Assembly: GCA_964497855.1 (NCBI GenBank)
Contig: CAZCFM010000101.1
Span: 1-13,553 of the forward strand
Source of the DNA: CAYLNG01 sp964497855
Lineage (GTDB): Bacteria; Verrucomicrobiota; Kiritimatiellia; SS1-B-03-39; UBA6053
Reading direction: 5' to 3'
DNA length: 13,553 nucleotides
The notes under the pieces are model-generated. The model was not told where the DNA came from and searched no databases. It was given only the letters and a program-made list of their open reading frames with translations. Positions 5,106-13,553 of the stretch are shown here, piece after piece (positions within the stretch are counted from its first letter, which is position 1; the number at the start of each line of letters is the position of its first letter). The translations under genes and the position numbers were made by a program.

Positions 5106-8100
5106 ATGCAATCCTGCCGTAATCTTTGCTTTTTCCTCTACCTCCTCTGTGGGGCAGGTTTTGCACGCGCTGAAGTCATCCTTCAATATTTCCAAATGCC
5201 TTGGCGCTCGTTGACCCAAAAGATGCCGGAACTGGCAGAAGCCGGATACACCGCGCTCTGGCTGCCGCCACCCACCAAAGCCAGCGGCGGTCTCTCCGTC
5301 GGCTACGACCTCTGGGACCCCTTTGACCTCGGCAGCAAAGACCAGCGCAATACCGTCCGCACCTTCTACGGCACCCAGGAGGAACTGCTCGAAATGGTCC
5401 GCACCGCCCACCGCTTCGGCATCCGCGTCTATTTCGACACTATCATGAACCACCGCGCCTTCGACGTGCCCGGCTACAACGAAAGCACCCCCATCGGCGT
5501 GTATCCGGGCATGCGTCCGGAGGATTTTCACCTGCGCGTCACCGAGGACGGCTTCTACCGTAAATGGGACAACACCCGCGACTGGAACGACGAATGGCAG
5601 GTCATGCACCTCGGTCTTTCCGACCTGCTCGACATCGCCCACGAGGTCGGAGCCGGCGGATGGAACCACAACTTCGGCCCCACCGAGGGCTCCCACCACC
5701 CCGGCATCTCCTTCGTCCGCCACCCCAACAACCCCGAGTACTACGCCTACGATCCGCTGGGCAACTACCTCGGCTTCGGCAACGTCACCCAGCAGATGAT
5801 CGACGAAAACCCCGGTGCCTACACCGAAGACGTCAACGCGTACCTCATCCGCGCCGTCCGCTGGCTCATGCACACGACCCGCGCCGACGGCCTGCGCCTC
5901 GACGCGGTCAAACACGTGCCCTCTTACTTTTTCGGCGCACAAGGCGCGGGCAAGGACTCCAGCAACGCGGGCTACACCGGCGCCATCCAGCAGCAGTTCA
6001 ACCTGACCCGCGGCTTCTCCGACTGGGACAACCACCGCAACACCCTCTTCAACATCAACTTCCCCCGCGACGACGCGATGATCTTCGGCGAACACCTCGG
6101 CCAGCCCCCCGCCTTCCAGCCCTACATCGACGCCGGCATGCGTCTCAAGGACGCCCCCCTGCGCGACAAACTCAACGGAATCCTGGGCTCGCCCTGGGGC
6201 AATTTGAGCGGCATGGACCAGCCCGGTTTCAGCGGAAACCCCGCCTTCAACCAGAACACCGGCGTCACCTTCCCCCACAGCCACGACAGCGACTACTCCA
6301 GCGCCCGCGAACTGCAATACGCCTACACCATGACCCGCGAAGGCCTGCCCATCGTCTACACCGACGGCTACTTCAAAGCCGGCACCCTCCAGGACAGCGG
6401 CGGGGCCTTCCCCCGCCACGCCAACACCGCCTTCCTCGGCCAGTTCGCCGACGGACGCCTCCCGAACCTGGCCTATATCCGCGAACACTTCGCCCGCGGC
6501 TCGCAGTCCGGACGCTGGGCCGACAGCGATGTCGTCGCCTTCACCCGCGAGGACCGCCGCGGTGAGGGCTGGAGCGTCAACAACGGCCTTACCACCGCCG
6601 ACGCCACCGTTCTGCTCTTCATGATGAACGACAACTACGCCGCCGGCCTGGGACGCGCCATGTCAACCGGATTTGCCAGCACCCCCGGCGGTCCCGACTC
6701 CTATCTCTACAACTACTCCACCTACGGCGGCGGCTTCTACGTCTGGGCCTCCCAGATCGCCTCCGGCAGCGTCGTCATCCCCCCCGGCGGCTACTTCGCC
6801 TTCTCCTGGCGCAGTCCGGAGGCCTCCAACCTCTGGAAAAACGCCGGCGGCGACGCCATCTCCATCCTCCAGGACGGAGCCGAGCCCGAGCGTGTGCGCG
6901 TGACCCGCCGCGACGGCCCCAACGGCGACAAAGGCTTCAACCCCTACGGACTCCCCAACCGCGGCTACCCCGACGGCGAAACGCCCGAGGACTTCCGCTA
7001 CCAGCTCTCCGTGCCCCGCATCACCGTCGGCACCAACCTCACCTTCAGCGCCCGCGTCGATGGCTCCGCCGTCAACGTGCTGATGAAACTTAACGGCGGC
7101 GTCGATCTCAACGACCATCTCGACATCGGCAACACAACGGATGTGGGCCGCCGCGACCGCGCCCCCGCCCTGAGCCACGACAACTTTCTCGGCTGGGAAG
7201 ATACCCAGTTCGTGCAGCGCATCGGCCCTGAGAAATTTGCTGCCCAGAACAGCGTCCGCAACCAGATCGGCTCCGCCGGCGCCGAAACTTACGAATACAC
7301 GATCCTTGGGGCCTCCGCCCGCTACGACTCCACGGCCACGAACGACTTCAGCGGTGCCCATACCGCCGCCTTCGTCTATCACGACCCGGCGGCGGTCACC
7401 GACGATCCCGCGAACCTCCCCCAGCGCAGTCCGGTACTCGCGAATCAGCCCGTGACCCTGAACGTCAAGATCGGCAACCAGTTCGATGTCAATCGCGTGT
7501 TCATCTATTATACCACCGACGGCGAAACGTATCCCGAGGGCGCGGGCGGCGAAGGTCTGGGCGCGACGAAGGTCGTGGCCATGGACTGGCGGGTCAACGT
7601 GGACAACGGCGGAACGATCAACGAGTGGTGGCAGGGCGATATCCCGGCCCAGCCCGAGGGCACGGTGCTGCGCTACAAGATCGGAGCCACGCGCCGACAG
7701 GACGGCAGCGGCAACGCCCCCTGGGAAGTGCTCTTCCCCTCCGGACCCGCGGAAGTCGCCCGCAAGACCAACATGATGGGCGTCTGGCGCATCGCGGGCT
7801 TCAACGCCGCCACCATCGAACACTTCCCCCACAACGACTGGGCCAGCTCCACCCTTGAAACCGGCCTCTCCGAGGGCATGAACTTCATCCAGGCCCGCGC
7901 TTTCCTTCAACGCGACTTCCGCGCCCCCATCTACAACACCTTTAAGCAGTCCTTCTACCTCGACCTCCAGCGCCCCACCGGCGAAATCAAATTTCCCGCC
8001 GAAAACGACACCCTTCCCTCGCAGGAGTACGGCACCGTCGTGCGCACGGATTCCACCGTCACCGAAGTCTGGTTCAACATCGAGGACATCGATACGGACA

Positions 8101-11100
8101 ACGACGACAGCGCCACCGGCATCGCCAACGGCAACAACGCCTGGGTCCGCGCCGACGAAGTGGGCGCCAGCCTGCAAATCCAAAGCGCTTTCCCCCGCGA
8201 ATGGCGTTTCACCTACCGCAACATCCCTTCCACTGGCACGGCCACGATCCGCGTCCGCCTCGTCGAACTCAGCTCCTCCTCCGACTTCGGTCTGACCGAC
8301 ACAGCCGGGCATTTCACCACCCTCGAGCGCGGTGTCAACACCAGCGCGCCGGTCCAGCGCCTCTTCGTCGCCTGGCCGCAGCAGGACGGAGACACCGTCG
8401 GCGTAGGCTATCAGATGAAGGCCTATTTCAGCAAGTCCCTCGCCGACGGCACGACGATGGAGCAGCTCATCGACCGCTTCACCATTCGCATCAACAACAC
8501 CGCCCAGGGCAAGAGCGGCTACAACATCGCCTACAACGAAACCGCCGAGTACCACGCCCTCGTCTTCAACCTGCCGCAGCTCTTCAACGGAGACCCCGAC
8601 TACCTGCACCAGATCGAAGTCACCCACGTCACCGGACTCGGCGTCACCCTCCGCGCCTTCCGCACGGTCAAGGCCTTCCCCGTCAACGAGGCCGCGCAAC
8701 TGCTCGTCATGGACCCGGAACAGTTCGACTCCAACGGACGCCCCACCGTAATCGTCCTGCCCGACGTCGCCACGCCCGCCCCCGAAGACCGCCGCTACTC
8801 CATCCTCGTCTCCACCGACACCGACATCGACAACGTCTGGCTCGATTTCGTCGACCTGCTCGGCGGCTCCATCGTGCCCCAGGGCTTCGTCGAAGAAGGC
8901 ACCCAGCGCATCTGGTCCTTCCAGTGGAACATCCTCGCCCCCGGCACCTACGTCTTCCACGCCTACGGCAGCCTCGACACCGCCCCCGCCGTTCCCGTCG
9001 CCGAAGACTTCCGCAGCATTCCCGTCGTCTTCCGCGAAATGACCGCCGCCGACAGCAGCGGCGACTCCGACAACGACGGCATTCCCGACACCCTCGAAAT
9101 CGAGCAGACGCCCCTGCCCGCCACCAACAGCGAATCCTGGACCAATGGCGATGTGCATCTCTGGAGGATCACCGGACGCACCAATCCCCTCATGCCCGCC
9201 ACCGACGGCGGCGGACTGCCCGACGGCCTCCAGGCCGGTCTGCAAAATCCCCTCGCCGGCAGCGCCACTGACCGAAGCACCGACACCAACGGCGACGGCT
9301 TCCCCAACTTCATCTCCGACCTCGACCCGCCCATCTTCAACACCCTCGACAACGCCGGACACCCCCGCTACAACTTCAACCGCTCCCGCACCGACCTCAT
9401 CGGCGGCAGCATGACCGATCCCACCCGCGGCGACACCGACAACGACGGCCTCCGCGACGCCGAAGAAGACCTCAACCGCAACGGGCGCGTGGACATCGGC
9501 TTCCTCGACGGCTCTGGCAAAGTCACCGCCCTCCTCGTTCATCCCAACATTCCCACCTTCTACAACACGTCCCGCGTCGACCTCGAATCCCTGCCCGGCA
9601 ACGCCGCCCTTCTCGAAACCGACCCCAACGGCGGCGACTCCGACAACGATGGCCTCCCCGACGGCCAGGAGGACCTCAACCGCAATGGACGCGTCGACAT
9701 CTTCCTGCAGGACGAACTCGGCACCCTCACGCCCCTCGATTACACGAACCCCGCCAGCCCGCACTTCGTCTACAACCGCATGACGAATTCCAGCTCCGTC
9801 CTCGCCTGGGATACCCTCAATCCTCCCGCCTGGCATCAGTCCGGCACCACCTACGCACCCATCCGCTCCCGTGCCCTCGACTACGCCGCCCTCCGCGCCG
9901 CCTTCAAGGCCGACGGCAGTGGCAGCGCCCAGACCGGCGGCTGGCCCCGCCTGCTCATCACCGAAACCGATCCCCTCGAACGCGACACCATCGGCGATGG
10001 TCTCCCCGACGGCTGGAAGGTCCGCTACGGTCTCGATCCCCTCGACGACGGCTCCTTCAACTGGCGCAGCGGCCTCGCCGGCGATCCCCGCAACGGCCCT
10101 GCCGGAGACCTCACCAACGACGGCATCACCAACGCCATGCACTTCCTCGCCGGCACCGACCCCCGCATTCCCGTCACCGGCGTCGCCCCCCCCGAAGACA
10201 GCATCACCGTAGGACGCGGCCCCGAAATCGGCACGGTCAAAGGCGTCGTCCGCTATGAGGAATTTTCAGACTGGACCTGGGACGATCTGCGCGCGCTCGA
10301 CGCCTACGAGGGCGGCGGAAACAACCACCAAGGCGGCGATATCTTCCCCGCCTACGACGGCTGGGACTCCTCCCGCGACCTCACCGCGTTTTATTCGCGC
10401 GACGGCGGCGCTCCCTCCGCCGGCGGCGACGGACGCCTCTATTTCCGCATCGACTTCCACGACCTCCAGGCCCTCGCCGAACAGGGCAATCTCGACCTCT
10501 ACGTCGCCATCAACTTCGGCAGCACCGAAACGCCACTCGGCGAACGCGTCCTGCCCGACGACGTGGACACCCTCACCAACATGCGCTGGCGCGTCGTCGC
10601 CGCCGTCTACGAGTCGTCCTTTGGCACCGTCTACGTGGACACCAATCCCGCCGCCAACACCGACACCTTCGGCCAGGACCTCGCCGCCAACGGCGTGACC
10701 GCCCGTCCCGATTATTTCTACGGCGCGTATTACAACTCCGAACTCGATGCCATGGAATTCGCCATCGACCGCCAGGCCCTGCTCGACGCGGGCTGGCTCG
10801 GCCTGAACCCCGCCGACCTGCGTTTCCAGGTGTACTCCACCAAGAGCGGCACGCAGAACAGTCCGCAGGGCGCGGGCGATCTCGGCGGGCGCAGCGATAT
10901 CCGGGACTCTATCTATAACGACTCCATCGCCGAAGACCACTGGTCCGCGCAGCAGGGCCTCCAAGGCACCGGCAGCGTGCTCTGGAACTGGATTCCCGGC
11001 GCGGCGCGTCCCGGCCGCGTGAAGGTGGCCTTTGTGCTGCACGGCAACCAGCAGCTCCTGCCCGGCCAGGACGCCCAGGACCTCATCAACAACAACGCCG

Positions 11101-13481
11101 GCGCGGGCTATTACCGCCCCATCGACGCCCACGAAACCTTCGGCGTGCCGCTGAACCTGCACATCACGCCCACCCTCGCCGCCGCGCTGCAATGGGCCTC
11201 CGTCGATCCCGCCGCCAACCAGCCCTGGCGCGACGGACCCGCCTTCAACGCGCGCCTCGGCACCCTGATGCGCGGGGGCCTGATCCAACTGCTCGGCACC
11301 ACCTTCTCCGATCATATCCCCGCCTACTTCAGCAACGCCTACAACCAAGACAACGTTACCCTCGCGCGGCAGGTTCTTGAGTCCATCTACGGCGTCGACC
11401 TCTCCGGCCTCCGCGTCTTCTTCCCTCCCGAACGCGTGCTCGACGGCGACAGCTTCGCCAAAATCAACGCCATGGGCTTCGACTTCACCCTCGTCGACCA
11501 GATGGTGCATCTGCGCCGCTGGTTCGGACGCGAGGCCGCCCTCGGACAGGACGGTTTCCGCATCAACCGCATGCACAACACTGGCACCTTCGCGATCAAC
11601 GACCAGGTCTCCACCGTCCGTTTCGACGTGCACGACAAGGGCGCCGCCCTCGCCCTGCGCCGCCAGCTCAACCGCATGGCCCGCAGCGGCACCCAGGACC
11701 AGGTGCTTGTCATCTACAGCCGCTGGGAGGACTTCCAGGACGAAGCCGACGCCGACGCCTACGACGCCCTCCTGCGCTGGAGCGCCAACCGCGCCTGGGT
11801 CGAACCTGTCACCCTCGAGGACATCGCCGACGGCAACGTCGATCTCACCGGCGACGGCTCCGGCGACAACTGGTGGCAGATCGACCGCGGCACGCCCGCC
11901 CTCGCCAAAACCGCACAGGAATGGATCCACTACGCCAGCCGCGAAAACTACGACAACTGGTACGTGGGCGAACCCGGCCTGCGCCAGGGCCTGCAAAACA
12001 CCGTCTTCGAGCTGCGCCCCGGCACGCCGCTTCCCTCCGCCTACGGCATGCAGACGATCGGCAGCGGCATTGTCTCCGAGGCCTGGAACGCGGTGGCCGG
12101 CATCGGCCATCCCGATCTGCGCCGCCTCGCCGGCGGCGTCCTCCACGCCTCCACCTTCGTCACCGCCTTCCACGACCAGCCCAGCGTCAACCTCGCCAAG
12201 TTCAGCGATGGCAGCTACATCAGTCCCGACAACACCTACCGCGCCCTCGCCCCCTTCGCCCGACACGCCCACGCCCAGACCCGCCTCGCCGCCGTCTACA
12301 GCCGCGTCGATGCGTGGGCCTCGTCGCCCCCCGCCACCACCGTCACACAAACGCTCGACATCGATCTCGACGGCGAAGCCGAATACCTGATATCCAACAG
12401 CCGCCTCTTCGCCGTGCTCGAACGCACGGGCGGACGCATGACCGCCGCCTGGATGCGCCACCCGGCCTCCGGACGCGTTTTCCAGGTCGTCGGCAATCCC
12501 CTCGGCTACGCCGGATCCGACACGGAGCACGAAGGCGCCAGCAACAGCGAGGCCTTCCGCAGCTCCGGCCTCAAAGACTGGTGGGCGGGCACCAGCAGCT
12601 ACGTCAACGCCCTCTACACGATCACCGCCGCCCCCAACGGATGGACCGCGACCTCCGCCGATGGCAAGATCGTCAAAACCATCAGCCTCGCCGACACGGC
12701 CTCAGAGCTGCTCGTAAACTACACGGTCGATCCCACCCTCAACGGCGGAAAACTCTTCGTTCGCAACGGCCTTTCGCCCGATCTCTTCGGATTGCTCGTG
12801 CACGGACAGACCCGTCTCGGCGCCGAAGAGCACAGCGCGGACATCATGACCCTGCGCCAGGGCGACGCGCAGGAGTACCGGGTCGCCGCGCGCGTCGATT
12901 ACAGCCACGCCAACACCCTCTACGTGGCAAGCGCCGTCGATGTTCCCGCCGGGCAAAGCTACAGCACGCGGCAACGCCGCAACCAGTCCCTCACCCATCA
13001 GACCGAGCTCGAAGGGACCGGCACCTTCGCCTTCGCCCTCGGTTTCGACTTCGAAACGGGACCGAAATTCGACTCCGACAGCGACGGACTGCCCGACCTC
13101 TGGGAAGAGGACTTTTTCGGCCATCCCACCATCGCCACTCCCGCCTCCCCCGCCGCCAACGGCGTCAACACCCTTCTCGAGGCCTACATCGCCGGGGTGG
13201 ACCCGACCGACGCCAACGCCCAGTTCCGCGCTCCGCCCGCCGAAGCCGTCACCACCCCCGGTGCCCGCGGCGTCTGGCTGCGTTTCCCCGCGCTCGACGG
13301 ACGCACCTACGTCATCTGGTACAGCGACGACAGCCTGACCGCCCCCACCTGGACCCCCATCGCCGAAATCGACGCCAGCCAGCCCCCCGTGGAATTTTTC
13401 GACGAAGGCGACCTCAACCGCCCCAATCCCATCGACGTCAACCTGCGCTTCTACAAAGTCGATGTGAAGATGAACGACTAA
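5106..13481 (+). CDS. Secreted multidomain GH13 alpha-amylase with a GH57-like second domain
   Basis: This 2791-residue protein is probably an extracellular alpha-glucan-degrading enzyme. Residues 1-22 are a signal peptide ending in ARA before Glu23. Residues 23 to about 480 form a GH13 barrel with all four conserved regions: DTIMNH (Asp111, His116), GLRLDAVKH (nucleophile Asp266), MIFGEH (acid Glu329) and HSHD (Asp394). A beta domain typical of amylases follows to about 570. Residues 570-1310 appear to be beta-sandwich modules, and 1316-1690 hold TSP3 calcium motifs. Residues 1700-1965 resemble a beta-rich glucan-binding domain. Residues 1970-2240 look like a GH57 domain (GTTFSDHIPAYF, FFPPERV with Glu2109), with other catalytic motifs altered. 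A large beta-sandwich (2413-2650), a TSP3 motif (DSDSDGLPDLWE, 2656-2667) and a small C-terminal beta domain end the protein. There is no LPXTG or PEP-CTERM signal. The GH13 assignment is firm; the binding modules and GH57 assignment are inferred from motifs. GGAG lies seven bases upstream. Confidence 0.9.
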   Translation: MQSCRNLCFFLYLLCGAGFARAEVILQYFQMPWRSLTQKMPELAEAGYTALWLPPPTKASGGLSVGYDLWDPFDLGSKDQRNTVRTFYGTQEELLEMVRTAHRFGIRVYFDTIMNHRAFDVPGYNESTPIGVYPGMRPEDFHLRVTEDGFYRKWDNTRDWNDEWQVMHLGLSDLLDIAHEVGAGGWNHNFGPTEGSHHPGISFVRHPNNPEYYAYDPLGNYLGFGNVTQQMIDENPGAYTEDVNAYLIRAVRWLMHTTRADGLRLDAVKHVPSYFFGAQGAGKDSSNAGYTGAIQQQFNLTRGFSDWDNHRNTLFNINFPRDDAMIFGEHLGQPPAFQPYIDAGMRLKDAPLRDKLNGILGSPWGNLSGMDQPGFSGNPAFNQNTGVTFPHSHDSDYSSARELQYAYTMTREGLPIVYTDGYFKAGTLQDSGGAFPRHANTAFLGQFADGRLPNLAYIREHFARGSQSGRWADSDVVAFTREDRRGEGWSVNNGLTTADATVLLFMMNDNYAAGLGRAMSTGFASTPGGPDSYLYNYSTYGGGFYVWASQIASGSVVIPPGGYFAFSWRSPEASNLWKNAGGDAISILQDGAEPERVRVTRRDGPNGDKGFNPYGLPNRGYPDGETPEDFRYQLSVPRITVGTNLTFSARVDGSAVNVLMKLNGGVDLNDHLDIGNTTDVGRRDRAPALSHDNFLGWEDTQFVQRIGPEKFAAQNSVRNQIGSAGAETYEYTILGASARYDSTATNDFSGAHTAAFVYHDPAAVTDDPANLPQRSPVLANQPVTLNVKIGNQFDVNRVFIYYTTDGETYPEGAGGEGLGATKVVAMDWRVNVDNGGTINEWWQGDIPAQPEGTVLRYKIGATRRQDGSGNAPWEVLFPSGPAEVARKTNMMGVWRIAGFNAATIEHFPHNDWASSTLETGLSEGMNFIQARAFLQRDFRAPIYNTFKQSFYLDLQRPTGEIKFPAENDTLPSQEYGTVVRTDSTVTEVWFNIEDIDTDNDDSATGIANGNNAWVRADEVGASLQIQSAFPREWRFTYRNIPSTGTATIRVRLVELSSSSDFGLTDTAGHFTTLERGVNTSAPVQRLFVAWPQQDGDTVGVGYQMKAYFSKSLADGTTMEQLIDRFTIRINNTAQGKSGYNIAYNETAEYHALVFNLPQLFNGDPDYLHQIEVTHVTGLGVTLRAFRTVKAFPVNEAAQLLVMDPEQFDSNGRPTVIVLPDVATPAPEDRRYSILVSTDTDIDNVWLDFVDLLGGSIVPQGFVEEGTQRIWSFQWNILAPGTYVFHAYGSLDTAPAVPVAEDFRSIPVVFREMTAADSSGDSDNDGIPDTLEIEQTPLPATNSESWTNGDVHLWRITGRTNPLMPATDGGGLPDGLQAGLQNPLAGSATDRSTDTNGDGFPNFISDLDPPIFNTLDNAGHPRYNFNRSRTDLIGGSMTDPTRGDTDNDGLRDAEEDLNRNGRVDIGFLDGSGKVTALLVHPNIPTFYNTSRVDLESLPGNAALLETDPNGGDSDNDGLPDGQEDLNRNGRVDIFLQDELGTLTPLDYTNPASPHFVYNRMTNSSSVLAWDTLNPPAWHQSGTTYAPIRSRALDYAALRAAFKADGSGSAQTGGWPRLLITETDPLERDTIGDGLPDGWKVRYGLDPLDDGSFNWRSGLAGDPRNGPAGDLTNDGITNAMHFLAGTDPRIPVTGVAPPEDSITVGRGPEIGTVKGVVRYEEFSDWTWDDLRALDAYEGGGNNHQGGDIFPAYDGWDSSRDLTAFYSRDGGAPSAGGDGRLYFRIDFHDLQALAEQGNLDLYVAINFGSTETPLGERVLPDDVDTLTNMRWRVVAAVYESSFGTVYVDTNPAANTDTFGQDLAANGVTARPDYFYGAYYNSELDAMEFAIDRQALLDAGWLGLNPADLRFQVYSTKSGTQNSPQGAGDLGGRSDIRDSIYNDSIAEDHWSAQQGLQGTGSVLWNWIPGAARPGRVKVAFVLHGNQQLLPGQDAQDLINNNAGAGYYRPIDAHETFGVPLNLHITPTLAAALQWASVDPAANQPWRDGPAFNARLGTLMRGGLIQLLGTTFSDHIPAYFSNAYNQDNVTLARQVLESIYGVDLSGLRVFFPPERVLDGDSFAKINAMGFDFTLVDQMVHLRRWFGREAALGQDGFRINRMHNTGTFAINDQVSTVRFDVHDKGAALALRRQLNRMARSGTQDQVLVIYSRWEDFQDEADADAYDALLRWSANRAWVEPVTLEDIADGNVDLTGDGSGDNWWQIDRGTPALAKTAQEWIHYASRENYDNWYVGEPGLRQGLQNTVFELRPGTPLPSAYGMQTIGSGIVSEAWNAVAGIGHPDLRRLAGGVLHASTFVTAFHDQPSVNLAKFSDGSYISPDNTYRALAPFARHAHAQTRLAAVYSRVDAWASSPPATTVTQTLDIDLDGEAEYLISNSRLFAVLERTGGRMTAAWMRHPASGRVFQVVGNPLGYAGSDTEHEGASNSEAFRSSGLKDWWAGTSSYVNALYTITAAPNGWTATSADGKIVKTISLADTASELLVNYTVDPTLNGGKLFVRNGLSPDLFGLLVHGQTRLGAEEHSADIMTLRQGDAQEYRVAARVDYSHANTLYVASAVDVPAGQSYSTRQRRNQSLTHQTELEGTGTFAFALGFDFETGPKFDSDSDGLPDLWEEDFFGHPTIATPASPAANGVNTLLEAYIAGVDPTDANAQFRAPPAEAVTTPGARGVWLRFPALDGRTYVIWYSDDSLTAPTWTPIAEIDASQPPVEFFDEGDLNRPNPIDVNLRFYKVDVKMND
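9051..10163 (+). repeat. Thrombospondin type 3-like calcium repeats within the amylase-like protein
   Basis: Asp-rich motifs of the form D-x-D-x-D-G-x-x-D recur at residues 1320 (DSDNDGIPD), 1393 (DTNGDGFPN), 1443 (DTDNDGLRD), 1511 (DSDNDGLPD), 1627 (DTIGDGLPD) and 1668 (DLTNDGITN). Two blocks are nearly identical over 25 residues: 1442-1466 and 1510-1534, both with EDLNRNGRVDI, exactly 68 residues apart. In the TSP3 family such Asp side chains bind Ca2+ and stiffen extracellular linkers. Here the array separates the GH13 half from the GH57-like half. Calcium binding is inferred from the motif. Confidence 0.75.
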
Positions 13482-13553
13482 GCATGTGAACGTGCAATAT
13501 CATCCGCTCTTCAAAGTCTTCAAATTGAGGATTAGAGGGAGGCACGCCGTCTT
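13482..13553 (+). other. Non-coding tail after the amylase-like gene
   Basis: These 72 bases hold no gene start. GCATGT and ACGTGC (13483-13496) could pair only with a two-base loop, and no T-tract follows, so no terminator can be called before the window ends. Confidence 0.5.

Noticed and set aside
4929..6488. A 519-codon open frame on the minus strand over the GH13 domain
   Set aside because: Composition is again biased antisense, and it runs opposite the GH13 catalytic motifs and through the intergenic repeats.
6663..10142. A 1159-codon open frame on the minus strand within the amylase-like gene
   Set aside because: It is an antisense shadow caused by strong C-ending codon use of the real gene; its translation is Gly/Val/Ala/Glu-rich with no domain, and it has no start signal.
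9051..10163. Separate gene for a calcium-binding protein
   Set aside because: The TSP3 motifs are in the same uninterrupted frame as the GH13 domain, with no internal start signal or stop.
10266..12530. A 754-codon open frame on the minus strand
   Set aside because: Same cause: low-complexity Gly/Val/Ala/Asp-rich translation opposite a well-supported plus-strand domain sequence.
11873..13489. A 538-codon Arg-rich plus-strand frame
   Set aside because: It is a frame-shifted reading of the amylase-like gene; the Arg/Pro/His-rich translation is a typical shadow.

Overview
The window reads as a chromosomal stretch from a free-living, GC-rich, Gram-negative bacterium, most likely of the PVC group (Verrucomicrobiota, Kiritimatiellota or Lentisphaerota). 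The reasons are a very long secreted amylase-like protein rich in thrombospondin type 3 calcium repeats, its C-terminal TSP3 plus small beta-domain ending, a DUF2851 protein, an HPr with no other PTS gene in view, and strong use of C at third codon positions. The phylum is an inference from gene content; no rRNA or other marker gene is present.

Left part (1-1113): the 5' two thirds of an IS630-family transposase gene on the minus strand, running off the left edge. It is broken by one extra A in a seven-A run but is otherwise intact. It is followed by a plus-strand gene for HPr, the PTS phosphocarrier.

Middle (1115-4765): a divergent isopropylmalate-dehydrogenase-family gene on the minus strand, whose stop codon lies one base from the HPr stop; a DUF2851 gene transcribed divergently from it; and a gene for a cysteine-rich plus TPR protein. 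No operon is obvious: spacings are 98 to 340 bases, and orientations alternate for the first three genes.

Spacer 4766-5105: a 340-base non-coding stretch filled with short repeats. It holds four copies of a roughly 20-base unit with the core CTTCATCATCCTGTC, then an exactly 10-base-phased ATCNGTG array, then the leader of the next gene.

Right part (5106-13481): one 2791-residue secreted protein takes up 62% of the window. It starts with a signal peptide and a complete GH13 (alpha-amylase) catalytic domain. Beta-sandwich modules, a calcium-binding TSP3 region and a substrate-binding-like beta domain follow. Then comes a second, GH57-like glycosidase domain whose catalytic motifs look degenerate, and finally a large beta-sandwich, one more TSP3 motif and a small C-terminal beta domain. 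It is presumably an extracellular or surface alpha-glucan-degrading enzyme. The combination of GH13 and GH57-like domains in one chain is the most notable item in the window.

The genes do not form an evident pathway together. HPr, the dehydrogenase, the DUF2851 protein and the TPR protein look like unrelated housekeeping or accessory genes next to a polysaccharide-degradation gene.
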